From positions 310,001-374,000 of the forward strand of contig JAKADC010000001.1 in NCBI GenBank assembly GCA_021820845.1: DNA of 64,000 nucleotides, in the 5' to 3' direction. The position numbers and the translations under genes were made by a program. Source of the DNA: Pseudomonadota bacterium. Lineage in GTDB: Bacteria > Pseudomonadota > Gammaproteobacteria > Burkholderiales > Thiobacillaceae. Position 1 is the first letter of the stretch, and each line of letters starts with the position of its first letter. A model generated the notes under the pieces. The model had not been told where the DNA came from. It did no database searches and saw only the letters and a list, made by a program, of their open reading frames with translations. Below, in pieces: positions 26,676-35,307 of this stretch.

Positions 26676-27793
26676 TGGACACTGCCATGTTTCAGAATTC
26701 GAACTCCGCGTGCGGCGAGCATGCAGGCGTCGACTGGCTGCTGCCGCAGCGCCGTCACCCGTATTACATCGTCACGCCCCGCTATGTAAGAACGTCTGCC
26801 GGGATCAAGGTGCTACATCTGCTCTGCCATGCGCTCAATCGGGCAGGCGAGCGCGCCTATCTCATCACGCACCCATACTGTTTGCCACAGTACGCCACGC
26901 ATCCCGAGTTGATCACGCCGCTCCTCACCAAGGCGACCGTCGAGCATGATTTCGCGACGGGTCTGGCGCCCATCGTTGTCTATCCCGAGATCGTGCGTGG
27001 CAATCCTTTCAAGGCGCCCTTCGTGGTGCGTTACGTCCTCAATTTTCCTGGCCTGCTGGGCGGCGACAGCCAATATGGAACGGATGAGTTCTGCATTGCC
27101 TATTCGGAGAATCTCGCCCGCTCGATCCCTTCCTCCCGGCTCACGCTGTTCGTGCCCGCGTCCGACCCGCGCACATTCAGCCCCGTTCCGGAGCAGGAGC
27201 GCCGTGGCACCTGCTTCTACGCGGGAAAATACAAATATCACCATGGCGGCGAATTGTTCGATATCACGCGGGACAGCACCGAGATCACGCGAGACTTTCC
27301 CGATTCGCCTACGCAGCCCCAAATCGCCGATCTCTTTCGCAGGTCCGAACTCTTTTATTGTTATGAGAACAGCGCGCTCGCCATCGAGGCGCTGCTGTGC
27401 GGCTGCCCGGTGGTCTTCCTGCCCAACCCGTATTTCGACCGTGTGATCGCGGCGGAGGAGCATGGGTGGGATGGGATTGCGTGGGGCACCGACCCCGACG
27501 AGATTGCCCGCGCCAAACGTACTGTCCACCTGGCGCGGGATAATTTTCTGCATTATTTTGACGCTTTCCACGAAGCGCTCGGAGAATTCATCACGCGGAC
27601 GCAGTCAGAAGCTGACGGACGCAAGTACGAGACCCCCATCACCCTGCCTTATCTGAGCGACGTGAACGCCATCCTCAAGATCGGCAGCGTTCTTGAGATC
27701 GTCCGCTCCTTCTACCGGGACAAGGGTGCCATCAAGACAGTTGGCCAACTGCTTAAGCGGACCTGGCAGCGTGGACTCAGTTTTTTTGCCTGA
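26675..27793 (+). CDS. Putative GT-B glycosyltransferase
   Basis: A 372-residue soluble protein. The N-terminal half reads YYIVTPRYVRTSAGIKVLHLLCHALNRAGERAYLITH, the usual acceptor-domain opening of GT-B enzymes. The C-terminal half has TCFYAGKYKYH and RRSELFYCYENSALAIEALLCGCPVVFLP, a good match to the donor-binding E-x7-E-like region of GT4-type enzymes. Donor and linkage are unknown. It starts in TGATG overlap with the epimerase, and the dual GT2 gene follows seven bases after its stop, indicating one operon. Confidence 0.72.
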   Translation: MDTAMFQNSNSACGEHAGVDWLLPQRRHPYYIVTPRYVRTSAGIKVLHLLCHALNRAGERAYLITHPYCLPQYATHPELITPLLTKATVEHDFATGLAPIVVYPEIVRGNPFKAPFVVRYVLNFPGLLGGDSQYGTDEFCIAYSENLARSIPSSRLTLFVPASDPRTFSPVPEQERRGTCFYAGKYKYHHGGELFDITRDSTEITRDFPDSPTQPQIADLFRRSELFYCYENSALAIEALLCGCPVVFLPNPYFDRVIAAEEHGWDGIAWGTDPDEIARAKRTVHLARDNFLHYFDAFHEALGEFITRTQSEADGRKYETPITLPYLSDVNAILKIGSVLEIVRSFYRDKGAIKTVGQLLKRTWQRGLSFFA

Positions 27794-27800
27794 TTTGGCC

Positions 27801-30401
27801 ATGAGCAAGATTGAAACAATGTCCGGAGACCATCTTCTTACGATTCTGATTCCCACCCGCAATCGGGCGGCCAAGCTCGGCGATGCCTTGGGCTCACTGG
27901 TGCGCGCGATCGAACATGCTGACTGCGCAGGGAAAGTTGTCGTGACCTGCGTGGACAATTATTCCACCGACGCTACCCGAAGCGTGGTGGAGCAGTTCGC
28001 GGCAACCCGGGCGTTCGTCGAATACCGTCACCAGGACCGCGAGTGCAGGACCGCCGAGGAAAGCCTGCAAAACGCCCTGCAATACGCGCGTGGGGATTAT
28101 GTATGGTCGTTCGGCGACGACGATCAGGTGATTGAGGCGGCCTTGATGCGCCTGCTGCCGGTGCTTGAGGGGCAGAACCCGGATTTCATCCTGCTGAACC
28201 TGGTTGCGCTGGTGGACGGGGCGACGCACGGGTATTTCGAGGCGCCGTATCCGGCCATCCGCTACGCGCGAGGGCTCGACCTGTTTCGGGATCTCGGTCT
28301 CGTCTCGGCCACGACCACGATCTCGTGCCTATGCTTCCGGCGCGCGGCGCTGTCGGTCGCGGAATGGCAGCGCTTGTCCGGTATCTCTCCGATATACAGT
28401 CACTCGGTGGCGATGATGCTTGCCTTCCACGACCGGCCTGCGGTGGTGATCCCGAATCCGATCGTGGTGTACACAGCCAACACGCTGTCCGAAGAGTACG
28501 GCCGCATCACGCGCGTGGCCACCGAGCGTCGGCAACTGACACGCTATTCGTTCACGATCGGGCTGATCCGTCTGCTGACGGAGGCCTCTTCCAGGCTTGG
28601 ACTGCCGCTCGAAACGTTCCACACCTTCGAGGAAATCGAGCTGTCGGAAAGCAACTGGCTGGCCAAGAACAGCCTGCTTGGTTTCTTCGTTGCCCGTATG
28701 GTTCTGGAGCAGATCCAGCTAGGCCGGAAGAGCGGCCGGACGGAAGAGCGGTTCACCGACGAGCAGCGGCAAACGATCCTGGGCTTCTTCGAGCGGTCTC
28801 CGCACCCCATGCTGGCGAACACCATGCAGGTTGCCTTCGGTCTCGATCGCGGGCGGCAGGGTGTCTCGGAGGCCCGTGCGCTAAGGCTGCTTCGTGACCT
28901 CAGCGGCAGTCTTGAAGCGGCCGAGAACACCTGGTTCATAGCCGGCCGGTCAACGCCAGACGCGGCAAGACGCGCTGCAATCCTTTTCCCGAAAGGGCGT
29001 CCCTTCAAATTTGCGCGCGGCACGCCAGGCGGTTCGGATGGCGAACCGATGAGAATGGAACCGGGGGCGCTCGCGCTCACCATCCTGATCCCGACCTATA
29101 ACCGGGGTCGGAATTTGGCTCGCCAACTGCGCGGCTTGGCCGAGTCGGCGCTGGGACATGAGCATGACGTCGAGGTGCTGGTTGCGGTGAATGCCTGCAC
29201 CGATCGTACAGCCGCTGTCCTGCGCGCCGCGAAGCACATGCTGCCCAACTTGCGGGCGCTCGAATACCAGGAATTCGTCGATTCGGCAGAGGAAAACGTC
29301 AACCGGGCCATTCCGCAAGCGTGGGGGCGCTATGTCTGGCTGCTGGGTGACGATGACGAAATCGTCGTCCCCACACTTCAACTGCTGCTTAACATGGTGC
29401 GTTCCGGCACGGGGGCGGATGCCTATGTGTTCAATCAGTTGAACGCCAAGGAGTATGAGGCCGGCGTGAACCTCCATCGGCACAATCTCATCCATGACTT
29501 CGAGTTGCCCGGCGCCATGCGCGAAGAGAGTGCATTGGTGGAGTGCGATTATCGCGACCTGGTTCGGCGCCATGGCCTGACGACGGCCATGGCCCTCCTG
29601 TCACGCCATGTCGTGCGCAAGGCCGCGTTCATTGACAGCGCGGACTATATCGCGGTTTCCAAGATCTATTCGCACGTCTTCGGCTTCATGCGCGCGCTTG
29701 CGGGGAAGCGCACCGTGTTCGTCAATTATCCTTTGGTGGCGCGTAAAACGTCCGAGGTCACCGAACGATTCCGCAGACTGACACGCAAGGCGAGTCAGCC
29801 CATTTACTGGCCCTGGACGACTGGCCTGATCCGGCTCGCCCGCCATGCGGAGAAGGCCGGTGTGGTCGATCCGGGTTTTCTTGTGGGGGTCGTGGAAACC
29901 CATCCGGACGGCAGTCACTTTCAACTGGTTGACGAAATGTTTATCCAGATGCTGCGGCAGATGATGCATTACGTCGAAACTGGCGAACCCATGCAGTTGC
30001 CAAGCGCGGACGACATGCGCGAATTTCTCGAGTATTTCCAGGAACTGGCACCGAAAGTAGACCTTCCTGTCATGACGATGGCAACCCTGCACGCCCGTCT
30101 GGAAGGGGGGCGCCACATGCAGATCGCCAGGCGACTATCCAGCGCGGCCCTTCTGCCGAGGCTGGCGCCTTTTATGCATGAACTCAAGGACGTCAAGCGG
30201 TACATGCTGAAAGGAGCCACCATTCAGCCTGATGTTGGCGCGATGGACCGGCTGATTTTTTTCCTGGCCCAGAAGGCTCGTCGGAATCCTTGGCTGTATA
30301 GTGTCGGCCGGACGCTGCTGGCGGCCAAGGCATTTGGTCTTGGTGCCCGGATGCAAAAGTCGATCGCTAGCGTGTCTGAGGAGAGGGGGCCGTGGCCTTG
30401 A
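27801..30401 (+). CDS. Two-domain GT2 glycosyltransferase
   Basis: An 866-residue protein with two GT2 (GT-A) domains in tandem. The first opens LLTILIPTRNRAAKLGDAL near 12-30 and has the DxD-like FGDDDQ near 110; the second opens LTILIPTYNRGRNLARQL near 425 and has LLGDDDE near 517. Both read as intact, so both may be active, giving a bifunctional transferase that could build a disaccharide repeat. The C-terminal 150 residues are helical without clear relatives. ATG 27801 is chosen because it starts just before the first domain. A 113-base gap follows before rfbF. Confidence 0.82.
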   Translation: MSKIETMSGDHLLTILIPTRNRAAKLGDALGSLVRAIEHADCAGKVVVTCVDNYSTDATRSVVEQFAATRAFVEYRHQDRECRTAEESLQNALQYARGDYVWSFGDDDQVIEAALMRLLPVLEGQNPDFILLNLVALVDGATHGYFEAPYPAIRYARGLDLFRDLGLVSATTTISCLCFRRAALSVAEWQRLSGISPIYSHSVAMMLAFHDRPAVVIPNPIVVYTANTLSEEYGRITRVATERRQLTRYSFTIGLIRLLTEASSRLGLPLETFHTFEEIELSESNWLAKNSLLGFFVARMVLEQIQLGRKSGRTEERFTDEQRQTILGFFERSPHPMLANTMQVAFGLDRGRQGVSEARALRLLRDLSGSLEAAENTWFIAGRSTPDAARRAAILFPKGRPFKFARGTPGGSDGEPMRMEPGALALTILIPTYNRGRNLARQLRGLAESALGHEHDVEVLVAVNACTDRTAAVLRAAKHMLPNLRALEYQEFVDSAEENVNRAIPQAWGRYVWLLGDDDEIVVPTLQLLLNMVRSGTGADAYVFNQLNAKEYEAGVNLHRHNLIHDFELPGAMREESALVECDYRDLVRRHGLTTAMALLSRHVVRKAAFIDSADYIAVSKIYSHVFGFMRALAGKRTVFVNYPLVARKTSEVTERFRRLTRKASQPIYWPWTTGLIRLARHAEKAGVVDPGFLVGVVETHPDGSHFQLVDEMFIQMLRQMMHYVETGEPMQLPSADDMREFLEYFQELAPKVDLPVMTMATLHARLEGGRHMQIARRLSSAALLPRLAPFMHELKDVKRYMLKGATIQPDVGAMDRLIFFLAQKARRNPWLYSVGRTLLAAKAFGLGARMQKSIASVSEERGPWP

Positions 30402-30514
30402 AGGCGCAAGGCATCGGTTTACCATATTTCGTTATCTATCGATGAGAGTACATTTCAGGCCGGCGTGCTTTCAGCCTGATCCCCGTAAATGTTGATTTAC
30501 AAGATGAGGTTGAA

Positions 30515-31282
30515 GTGAAAGCAGTGATACTGGCAGGCGGGCTGGGAACCCGGTTGAGCGAAGAGACCGGGGTGCGCCCCAAGCCCATGGTCGAGGTCGG
30601 CGGCAAACCGATTCTGTGGCACATCATGAAGCTCTACTCGCACTATGGGATCGACGAGTTCATCGTCTGTCTCGGCTACAAGGGCTACATGATCAAGGAG
30701 TATTTCGCGAACTACTTTCTCCACATGTCCGACATCACGTTCGACATGTCCCGGAACGAGATGCAGGTGCATCAGAACAACGCGGAGCCTTGGCGGGTAA
30801 CCCTGGTGGACACGGGGGACGTTACCCAAACGGGGGGGCGGCTCAGGCGTGTCCGGGAATATCTGGGGGACGACGATTTCTGCATGACTTACGGCGATGG
30901 CGTGGGCAATGTGGAGATCGACAAGCTGATGGCGTTCCATCGGGCTCACGGCTGCCTGGCCACCGTGACGGCCACCCAGCCTCCGGGGCGGTTCGGAGCG
31001 CTTGATCTGGACGGCAGCAGCGTAATGAGTTTTTGCGAGAAGCCGCATGGCGACGGCGGGTGGATCAACGGCGGCTTTTTCGTCCTGTCACCGAAGGTGA
31101 TCGATTACATAAATGACGATTCAACCCTCTGGGAACGGGAACCGCTCGAAAGGCTCGCGAGCGAAAGGCAGCTCCAGGCATATTTCCATCATGGTTTCTG
31201 GCAGCCAATGGACACCTTGCGCGACAAGCAGCATCTGGAATCGCTCTGGCAGGAGGGCAAGGCGCCGTGGAAGAAATGGTGA
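30515..31282 (+). CDS. rfbF: Glucose-1-phosphate cytidylyltransferase
   Basis: A 255-residue nucleotidyltransferase that makes CDP-glucose from CTP and glucose 1-phosphate, the entry to CDP-3,6-dideoxyhexoses. Motifs: [24 protein letters not shown] at 2-25, [23 protein letters not shown] near 127-137 and the end [18 protein letters not shown], all specific to RfbF/DdhA. The GTG start has GAGG ten bases before it. It overlaps rfbG by 16 bases. A seven-G run lies at 30832-30838. Confidence 0.94.
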   Translation: MKAVILAGGLGTRLSEETGVRPKPMVEVGGKPILWHIMKLYSHYGIDEFIVCLGYKGYMIKEYFANYFLHMSDITFDMSRNEMQVHQNNAEPWRVTLVDTGDVTQTGGRLRRVREYLGDDDFCMTYGDGVGNVEIDKLMAFHRAHGCLATVTATQPPGRFGALDLDGSSVMSFCEKPHGDGGWINGGFFVLSPKVIDYINDDSTLWEREPLERLASERQLQAYFHHGFWQPMDTLRDKQHLESLWQEGKAPWKKW

Positions 31283-32343
31283 CCAGCCCGGACTTTTGGC
31301 GGGGCAAGCGGGTTTTTGTAACGGGCCATACGGGCTTCAAGGGAAGCTGGCTCTGCCTTTGGCTGCAAAAGTTGGGGGCGGAGGTCACCGGCTATGCGCT
31401 TCCCCCGCCGACCAACCCCAGTCTGTTTGAGGCGGCCGGGGTTGCCGAGGGCATGCACTCGCATTTGGGCGACATCCGGCAAGGAGAGGAACTGGCACGG
31501 GTGCTGACCGAGGCGCGGCCCGATTTCGTTTTTCATTTGGCGGCCCAGCCCTTGGTTCGCCACAGCTATACTCATCCCGTCGAGACGTATTCCACCAATG
31601 TGATGGGCACGGTCCATTTGCTCGAGGCCGTGCGGCAAACCCCGTCGGTGCGGTCGGTGATTGTCGTCACGAGCGACAAATGTTACGAGAATCGCGAGTG
31701 GCCTTGGGGGTATCGCGAGATAGACCCGATGGGCGGCTACGATCCCTACAGCAACAGCAAGGGATGCGCGGAGCTTGTGGTCTCCGCCTACCGCAGTTCC
31801 TATTTCAACCCCTCAAACTACCAGGAGCATCGTGTCGGCCTGGCATCGGCGCGCGCGGGCAACGTGATCGGCGGCGGCGACTGGGCTGCCGATCGATTGG
31901 TGCCCGACGTTGTTCGCGCGGTCAGCGCTGGTCAGGCGGTGCGGATACGCAATCCGCATGCCATTCGCCCGTGGCAGCACGTGCTGGAACCGCTCTCCGG
32001 GTATCTGCTGCTCGCGCAGCGCTTATACGAGCAAGGGCCTGCGTTTGCGCAAGGCTGGAATTTTGGTCCTGCCGATGACGATGCGCAGCCGGTTTCCTGG
32101 ATCGTCGACCGAGTAACCGCTCTTTGGGGGGACGGGGCCCGCTGGGAGCTGGAAGGCGGAGAACATGCGCATGAGGCGAATTACCTCCGGCTCGACTGCT
32201 CGAAGGCGCGAGCCGAGTTGCACTGGCAACCAAAATGGAGGCTCGGCCAAGCCCTGGAAAGGACGGTCGAATGGTACCGGGCAGCTGGGTCTGGCGCCGA
32301 TATGCGGCCGTTCACGCTGGACCAGATCGAAGCCTACCTCTGA
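31267..32343 (+). CDS. rfbG: CDP-glucose 4,6-dehydratase
   Basis: A 358-residue extended SDR that turns CDP-glucose into CDP-4-keto-6-deoxyglucose. The Rossmann motif is [19 protein letters not shown] near 16-34, the HTGFKGSW form being typical of RfbG. The catalytic region has [19 protein letters not shown], and [12 protein letters not shown] holds the YxxxK pair. The GTG at 31267 is chosen since AGGAGG lies ten bases before it; an ATG three codons on is possible. Middle gene of rfbF-rfbG-rfbH. Confidence 0.94.
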   Translation: MEEMVTSPDFWRGKRVFVTGHTGFKGSWLCLWLQKLGAEVTGYALPPPTNPSLFEAAGVAEGMHSHLGDIRQGEELARVLTEARPDFVFHLAAQPLVRHSYTHPVETYSTNVMGTVHLLEAVRQTPSVRSVIVVTSDKCYENREWPWGYREIDPMGGYDPYSNSKGCAELVVSAYRSSYFNPSNYQEHRVGLASARAGNVIGGGDWAADRLVPDVVRAVSAGQAVRIRNPHAIRPWQHVLEPLSGYLLLAQRLYEQGPAFAQGWNFGPADDDAQPVSWIVDRVTALWGDGARWELEGGEHAHEANYLRLDCSKARAELHWQPKWRLGQALERTVEWYRAAGSGADMRPFTLDQIEAYL

Positions 32344-32367
32344 TAGAACCTATAGAAAGATCACGAA

Positions 32368-33690
32368 ATGGAATCATCTTCCGCAATGTTGAAGGAACAA
32401 ATCCTTTCTCTCGTAAACCAGTACGCCAACGAGACGATGTCTTCAAAGCCGTTCACGGCGGGCCAATCCGTCATTCCGCCTTCCGGCAAGGTGATCGGCG
32501 CGTTGGAACTCCAATACATGACGGAGGCTGCCCTGGACGGCTGGCTGACGACTGGCCGGTTCAACGAGGCATTCGAGCAGGAGCTTGCGAAGTTTCTAGG
32601 CGTCAATCACGTCCTTACGACCAACTCCGGCTCGTCGGCCAATCTGCTGGCGCTGGCTGCGCTGACGTCGCCCAAGCTGGGGGACCGGGCATTGCAGCCC
32701 GGGGACGAGGTCATTACGGTGGCCGCGGGATTTCCGACTACCGTCAACCCGAGCATCCTGTTTGGCCTGATACCGGTGTTTGTGGACGTGCACATCCCAA
32801 CCTACAACATCGATCCCGCCAAGATCGAAGCAGCTATCAGCCCGAAAACCCGGGCCATCATGATCGCTCACACCCTGGGCAATCCCTTCGACATCGAAGC
32901 CGTTACCCGACTGGCCAAGCAGCATAACCTCTGGCTGATCGAGGATTGTTGCGATGCACTGGGTTCTACCTATGACGGACGCAAGGTCGGCACCTTCGGC
33001 GACATCGGCACCCTGAGTTTCTACCCCGCCCATCACATCACCATGGGCGAAGGCGGCGCAGTATTTACCAACGATGGACAACTCAAGACCATTATTGAGT
33101 CATTCCGCGACTGGGGCAGGGACTGCTACTGCGCGCCCGGCAAGGACAATACCTGTGGCAAGCGTTTTGGCTGGAAGTTGGGCACGCTTCCTTTTGGCTA
33201 CGACCACAAATACACCTACTCGCACCTCGGCTTCAATTTGAAGATCACCGACATGCAGGCCGCATGCGGGCTCGCTCAACTGCAGCAGGTGGATCGTTTC
33301 ATTGAAACGAGAAAGCGAAACTTCGACTACCTCCGGGCACGCCTGAAAAAATCCTGCGAGGAATTCCTGATCCTGCCGGAAGCGACCCCCAAATCGGATC
33401 CATCGTGGTTTGGTTTTCCGATCACGCTGCGAGACGACGTCGAGTTCGATCGTGTTGCGCTTCTGAAGTATTTGGACGAACGGAAGATCGGCACGCGACT
33501 GCTTTTTGCCGGAAACCTTACTCGCCAGCCCTACATGACCGGGCGGAATTGTCGGCTCGCGGGCAGCTTGGATAATACGGATATTGTGATGAACAACACC
33601 TTCTGGGTGGGCATATATCCGGGCTTGACCGAAGAAATGCTGGAGTACATGGCGGTCCAGATCGAGCTGTTTCTGGGAATCGGGTTCTAG
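32368..33690 (+). CDS. rfbH: CDP-4-dehydro-6-deoxyglucose 3-dehydrase (E1)
   Basis: A 440-residue aspartate-aminotransferase-fold enzyme that uses PMP and a [2Fe-2S] cluster to remove the C3 hydroxyl of CDP-4-keto-6-deoxyglucose. The PLP lysine is replaced by histidine (H222 in [14 protein letters not shown]), as in AscC/RfbH. The cluster ligands fit the C-X57-C-X1-C-X7-C spacing exactly: C195, C253, C255, C263. It needs an NADH-dependent flavin/iron-sulfur reductase (E3, AscD/DdhD type), and no such gene is in the window. It follows rfbG by 24 bases. Confidence 0.95.
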   Translation: MESSSAMLKEQILSLVNQYANETMSSKPFTAGQSVIPPSGKVIGALELQYMTEAALDGWLTTGRFNEAFEQELAKFLGVNHVLTTNSGSSANLLALAALTSPKLGDRALQPGDEVITVAAGFPTTVNPSILFGLIPVFVDVHIPTYNIDPAKIEAAISPKTRAIMIAHTLGNPFDIEAVTRLAKQHNLWLIEDCCDALGSTYDGRKVGTFGDIGTLSFYPAHHITMGEGGAVFTNDGQLKTIIESFRDWGRDCYCAPGKDNTCGKRFGWKLGTLPFGYDHKYTYSHLGFNLKITDMQAACGLAQLQQVDRFIETRKRNFDYLRARLKKSCEEFLILPEATPKSDPSWFGFPITLRDDVEFDRVALLKYLDERKIGTRLLFAGNLTRQPYMTGRNCRLAGSLDNTDIVMNNTFWVGIYPGLTEEMLEYMAVQIELFLGIGF

Positions 33691-33717
33691 ATAGCGGTAC
33701 AGGATCTTCTTCGAGAA

Positions 33718-34533
33718 ATGGCAGACTATTCCAGTATCAGTTTCAGCAGGCGTTTGCGTGATGCCATCTCGGATATGGCCAACAGCCTGGCAGCAGTGTA
33801 TTTCTGGGGATTTCTGGGGTGGCACGATATCCGGCAACGGTATAGGCGCTCGACCCTTGGACCAATGTGGATCACGGCCAGTACGGGCGTGATGGTCGCT
33901 GCGATCGGCCTCCTCTACTCGCAGATTCTCCATACCGATCTCGATCAATACCTGCCCTACCTGGCCATCGGCCTCATCACATGGGGGCTGATCTCCACTA
34001 TCATCAACGAAAGCTGCACGGTATTCATTGGTGCCGAGGCCGGGATAAAAGGCAATTCGATCCCGCTGACAGCGCATGTGCTTCGTCTTGTCTGGCGTAA
34101 TGTGATCGTATTTGGCCACAACCTGGTGATCGTGGCAGTGGTCCTCGCGCTTTTCCCGATCAGAATAGGCTGGGAGGTCTTCCTGCTGCTGCCAGCCATC
34201 CTGCTGGTTGCGCTGAACGGAGTCTGGATGGGGCTGTTTCTCGGGGTCTTGTGCACCCGTTTCCGGGATGTTGCGCAAATAGTCATCAATGTCATGCAGA
34301 TTGCGTTCTACGTAACACCAGTGATCTGGCATGCGGATGTGTTGAAAGGGCGCCATTGGGCCGTTGAGTTGAATCCCTTCTACTATCTGCTTGAAACAAT
34401 GAGAGCACCCATTCTCGGTGGTGGGCAACTCGCCCACGTATTTGGCATGACTGCGCTGATGACATTGGCCGGATTCTCGATCACCCTTCTGTTCTTCGCA
34501 CGTTTTCGTTCCCGCGTTGCTTATTGGCTCTAA
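33718..34533 (+). CDS. wzm: O-antigen/polysaccharide ABC exporter permease
   Basis: A 271-residue ABC-2 permease with six membrane helices: GWHDIRQRYRRSTLGPMWITAS near 38-59 is the family's N-terminal signature, and VTPVIWHADVLKGRHWAVELNPFYYLLETMR near 200-230 closes the transport domain. Together with Wzt it exports completed undecaprenyl-linked chains across the inner membrane. It follows rfbH by 27 bases and is followed two bases on by wzt. Confidence 0.9.
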   Translation: MADYSSISFSRRLRDAISDMANSLAAVYFWGFLGWHDIRQRYRRSTLGPMWITASTGVMVAAIGLLYSQILHTDLDQYLPYLAIGLITWGLISTIINESCTVFIGAEAGIKGNSIPLTAHVLRLVWRNVIVFGHNLVIVAVVLALFPIRIGWEVFLLLPAILLVALNGVWMGLFLGVLCTRFRDVAQIVINVMQIAFYVTPVIWHADVLKGRHWAVELNPFYYLLETMRAPILGGGQLAHVFGMTALMTLAGFSITLLFFARFRSRVAYWL

Positions 34534-34535
34534 CC

Positions 34536-35264
34536 GTGTCTCATATTCGCGCTACCGATCTCGTTGTAGATTTTCCCATCTACGATGCGTCCCAACGTTC
34601 CTTGCGAAAGGCCTTTCTCAGCGCTGCCACGGGTGGCGCGATCAAGCATGAGGGCCAGCACCGAGTTATTATCCGACCGCTTGACCGCATAAGTTTTGAT
34701 TTCCGCGAGGGTGACCGTGTCGGAGTGGTTGGCCACAACGGCGCGGGTAAGACCACGCTGCTGCGCGTGTTGAACGGCGTCTACGAGCCAGTGGGCGGCA
34801 GCCTGGATATATCCGGCCGGCTCGCATCGCTGCTTGACATCACGAACGGGTTTGACCCTGACGCCACGGGGTACGAGAACATCGTCCTGCGTGGCCTGAT
34901 GATGGGGGTCAAGCCGCGCGAAATTCGGCCAAAGATGGCCGAAATTGCAGAGTTCTCAGGCCTCGGAGAATATCTCGACCTTCCCTTGAGGACATACTCT
35001 TCCGGAATGGTCTTGCGCCTGGCGTTCGCTGTGTCCACCTCTGTGGATGCGGACATCCTGCTTATGGACGAGTGGCTGAGCGTGGGGGATGCGGAATTCA
35101 ATGAGAAGGCCTCGCAGCGGCTCAATGAACTGATCAGCAAGACCGCCATCATCGTCATCGCTTCGCACGACATGGCCATGCTGAGCCGTGTCTGTAACCG
35201 GATCATTCGCTTGGAGCACGGCAGGATTTCCGAGGACGGGCAGACGCCGCATCCCTCGCAATAG
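34536..35264 (+). CDS. wzt: O-antigen/polysaccharide ABC exporter ATP-binding protein
   Basis: A 242-residue ATPase with Walker A GHNGAGKTT at about 66-74, signature RTYSSGMVLRLAFA near 152-165 and Walker B ADILLMDEWLSVGD near 172-185, as in KpsT/Wzt. It lacks the C-terminal carbohydrate-binding domain seen in chain-cap-recognising Wzt proteins, so chain-length control is probably not by terminal-sugar recognition. The GTG at 34536, just after the wzm stop, is preferred over a TTG four codons upstream inside wzm. Confidence 0.9.
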   Translation: MSHIRATDLVVDFPIYDASQRSLRKAFLSAATGGAIKHEGQHRVIIRPLDRISFDFREGDRVGVVGHNGAGKTTLLRVLNGVYEPVGGSLDISGRLASLLDITNGFDPDATGYENIVLRGLMMGVKPREIRPKMAEIAEFSGLGEYLDLPLRTYSSGMVLRLAFAVSTSVDADILLMDEWLSVGDAEFNEKASQRLNELISKTAIIVIASHDMAMLSRVCNRIIRLEHGRISEDGQTPHPSQ

Positions 35265-35307
35265 CGCTGACAGGGACCGCGTTAAGTTTTGATGACTGGA
35301 GATATGC

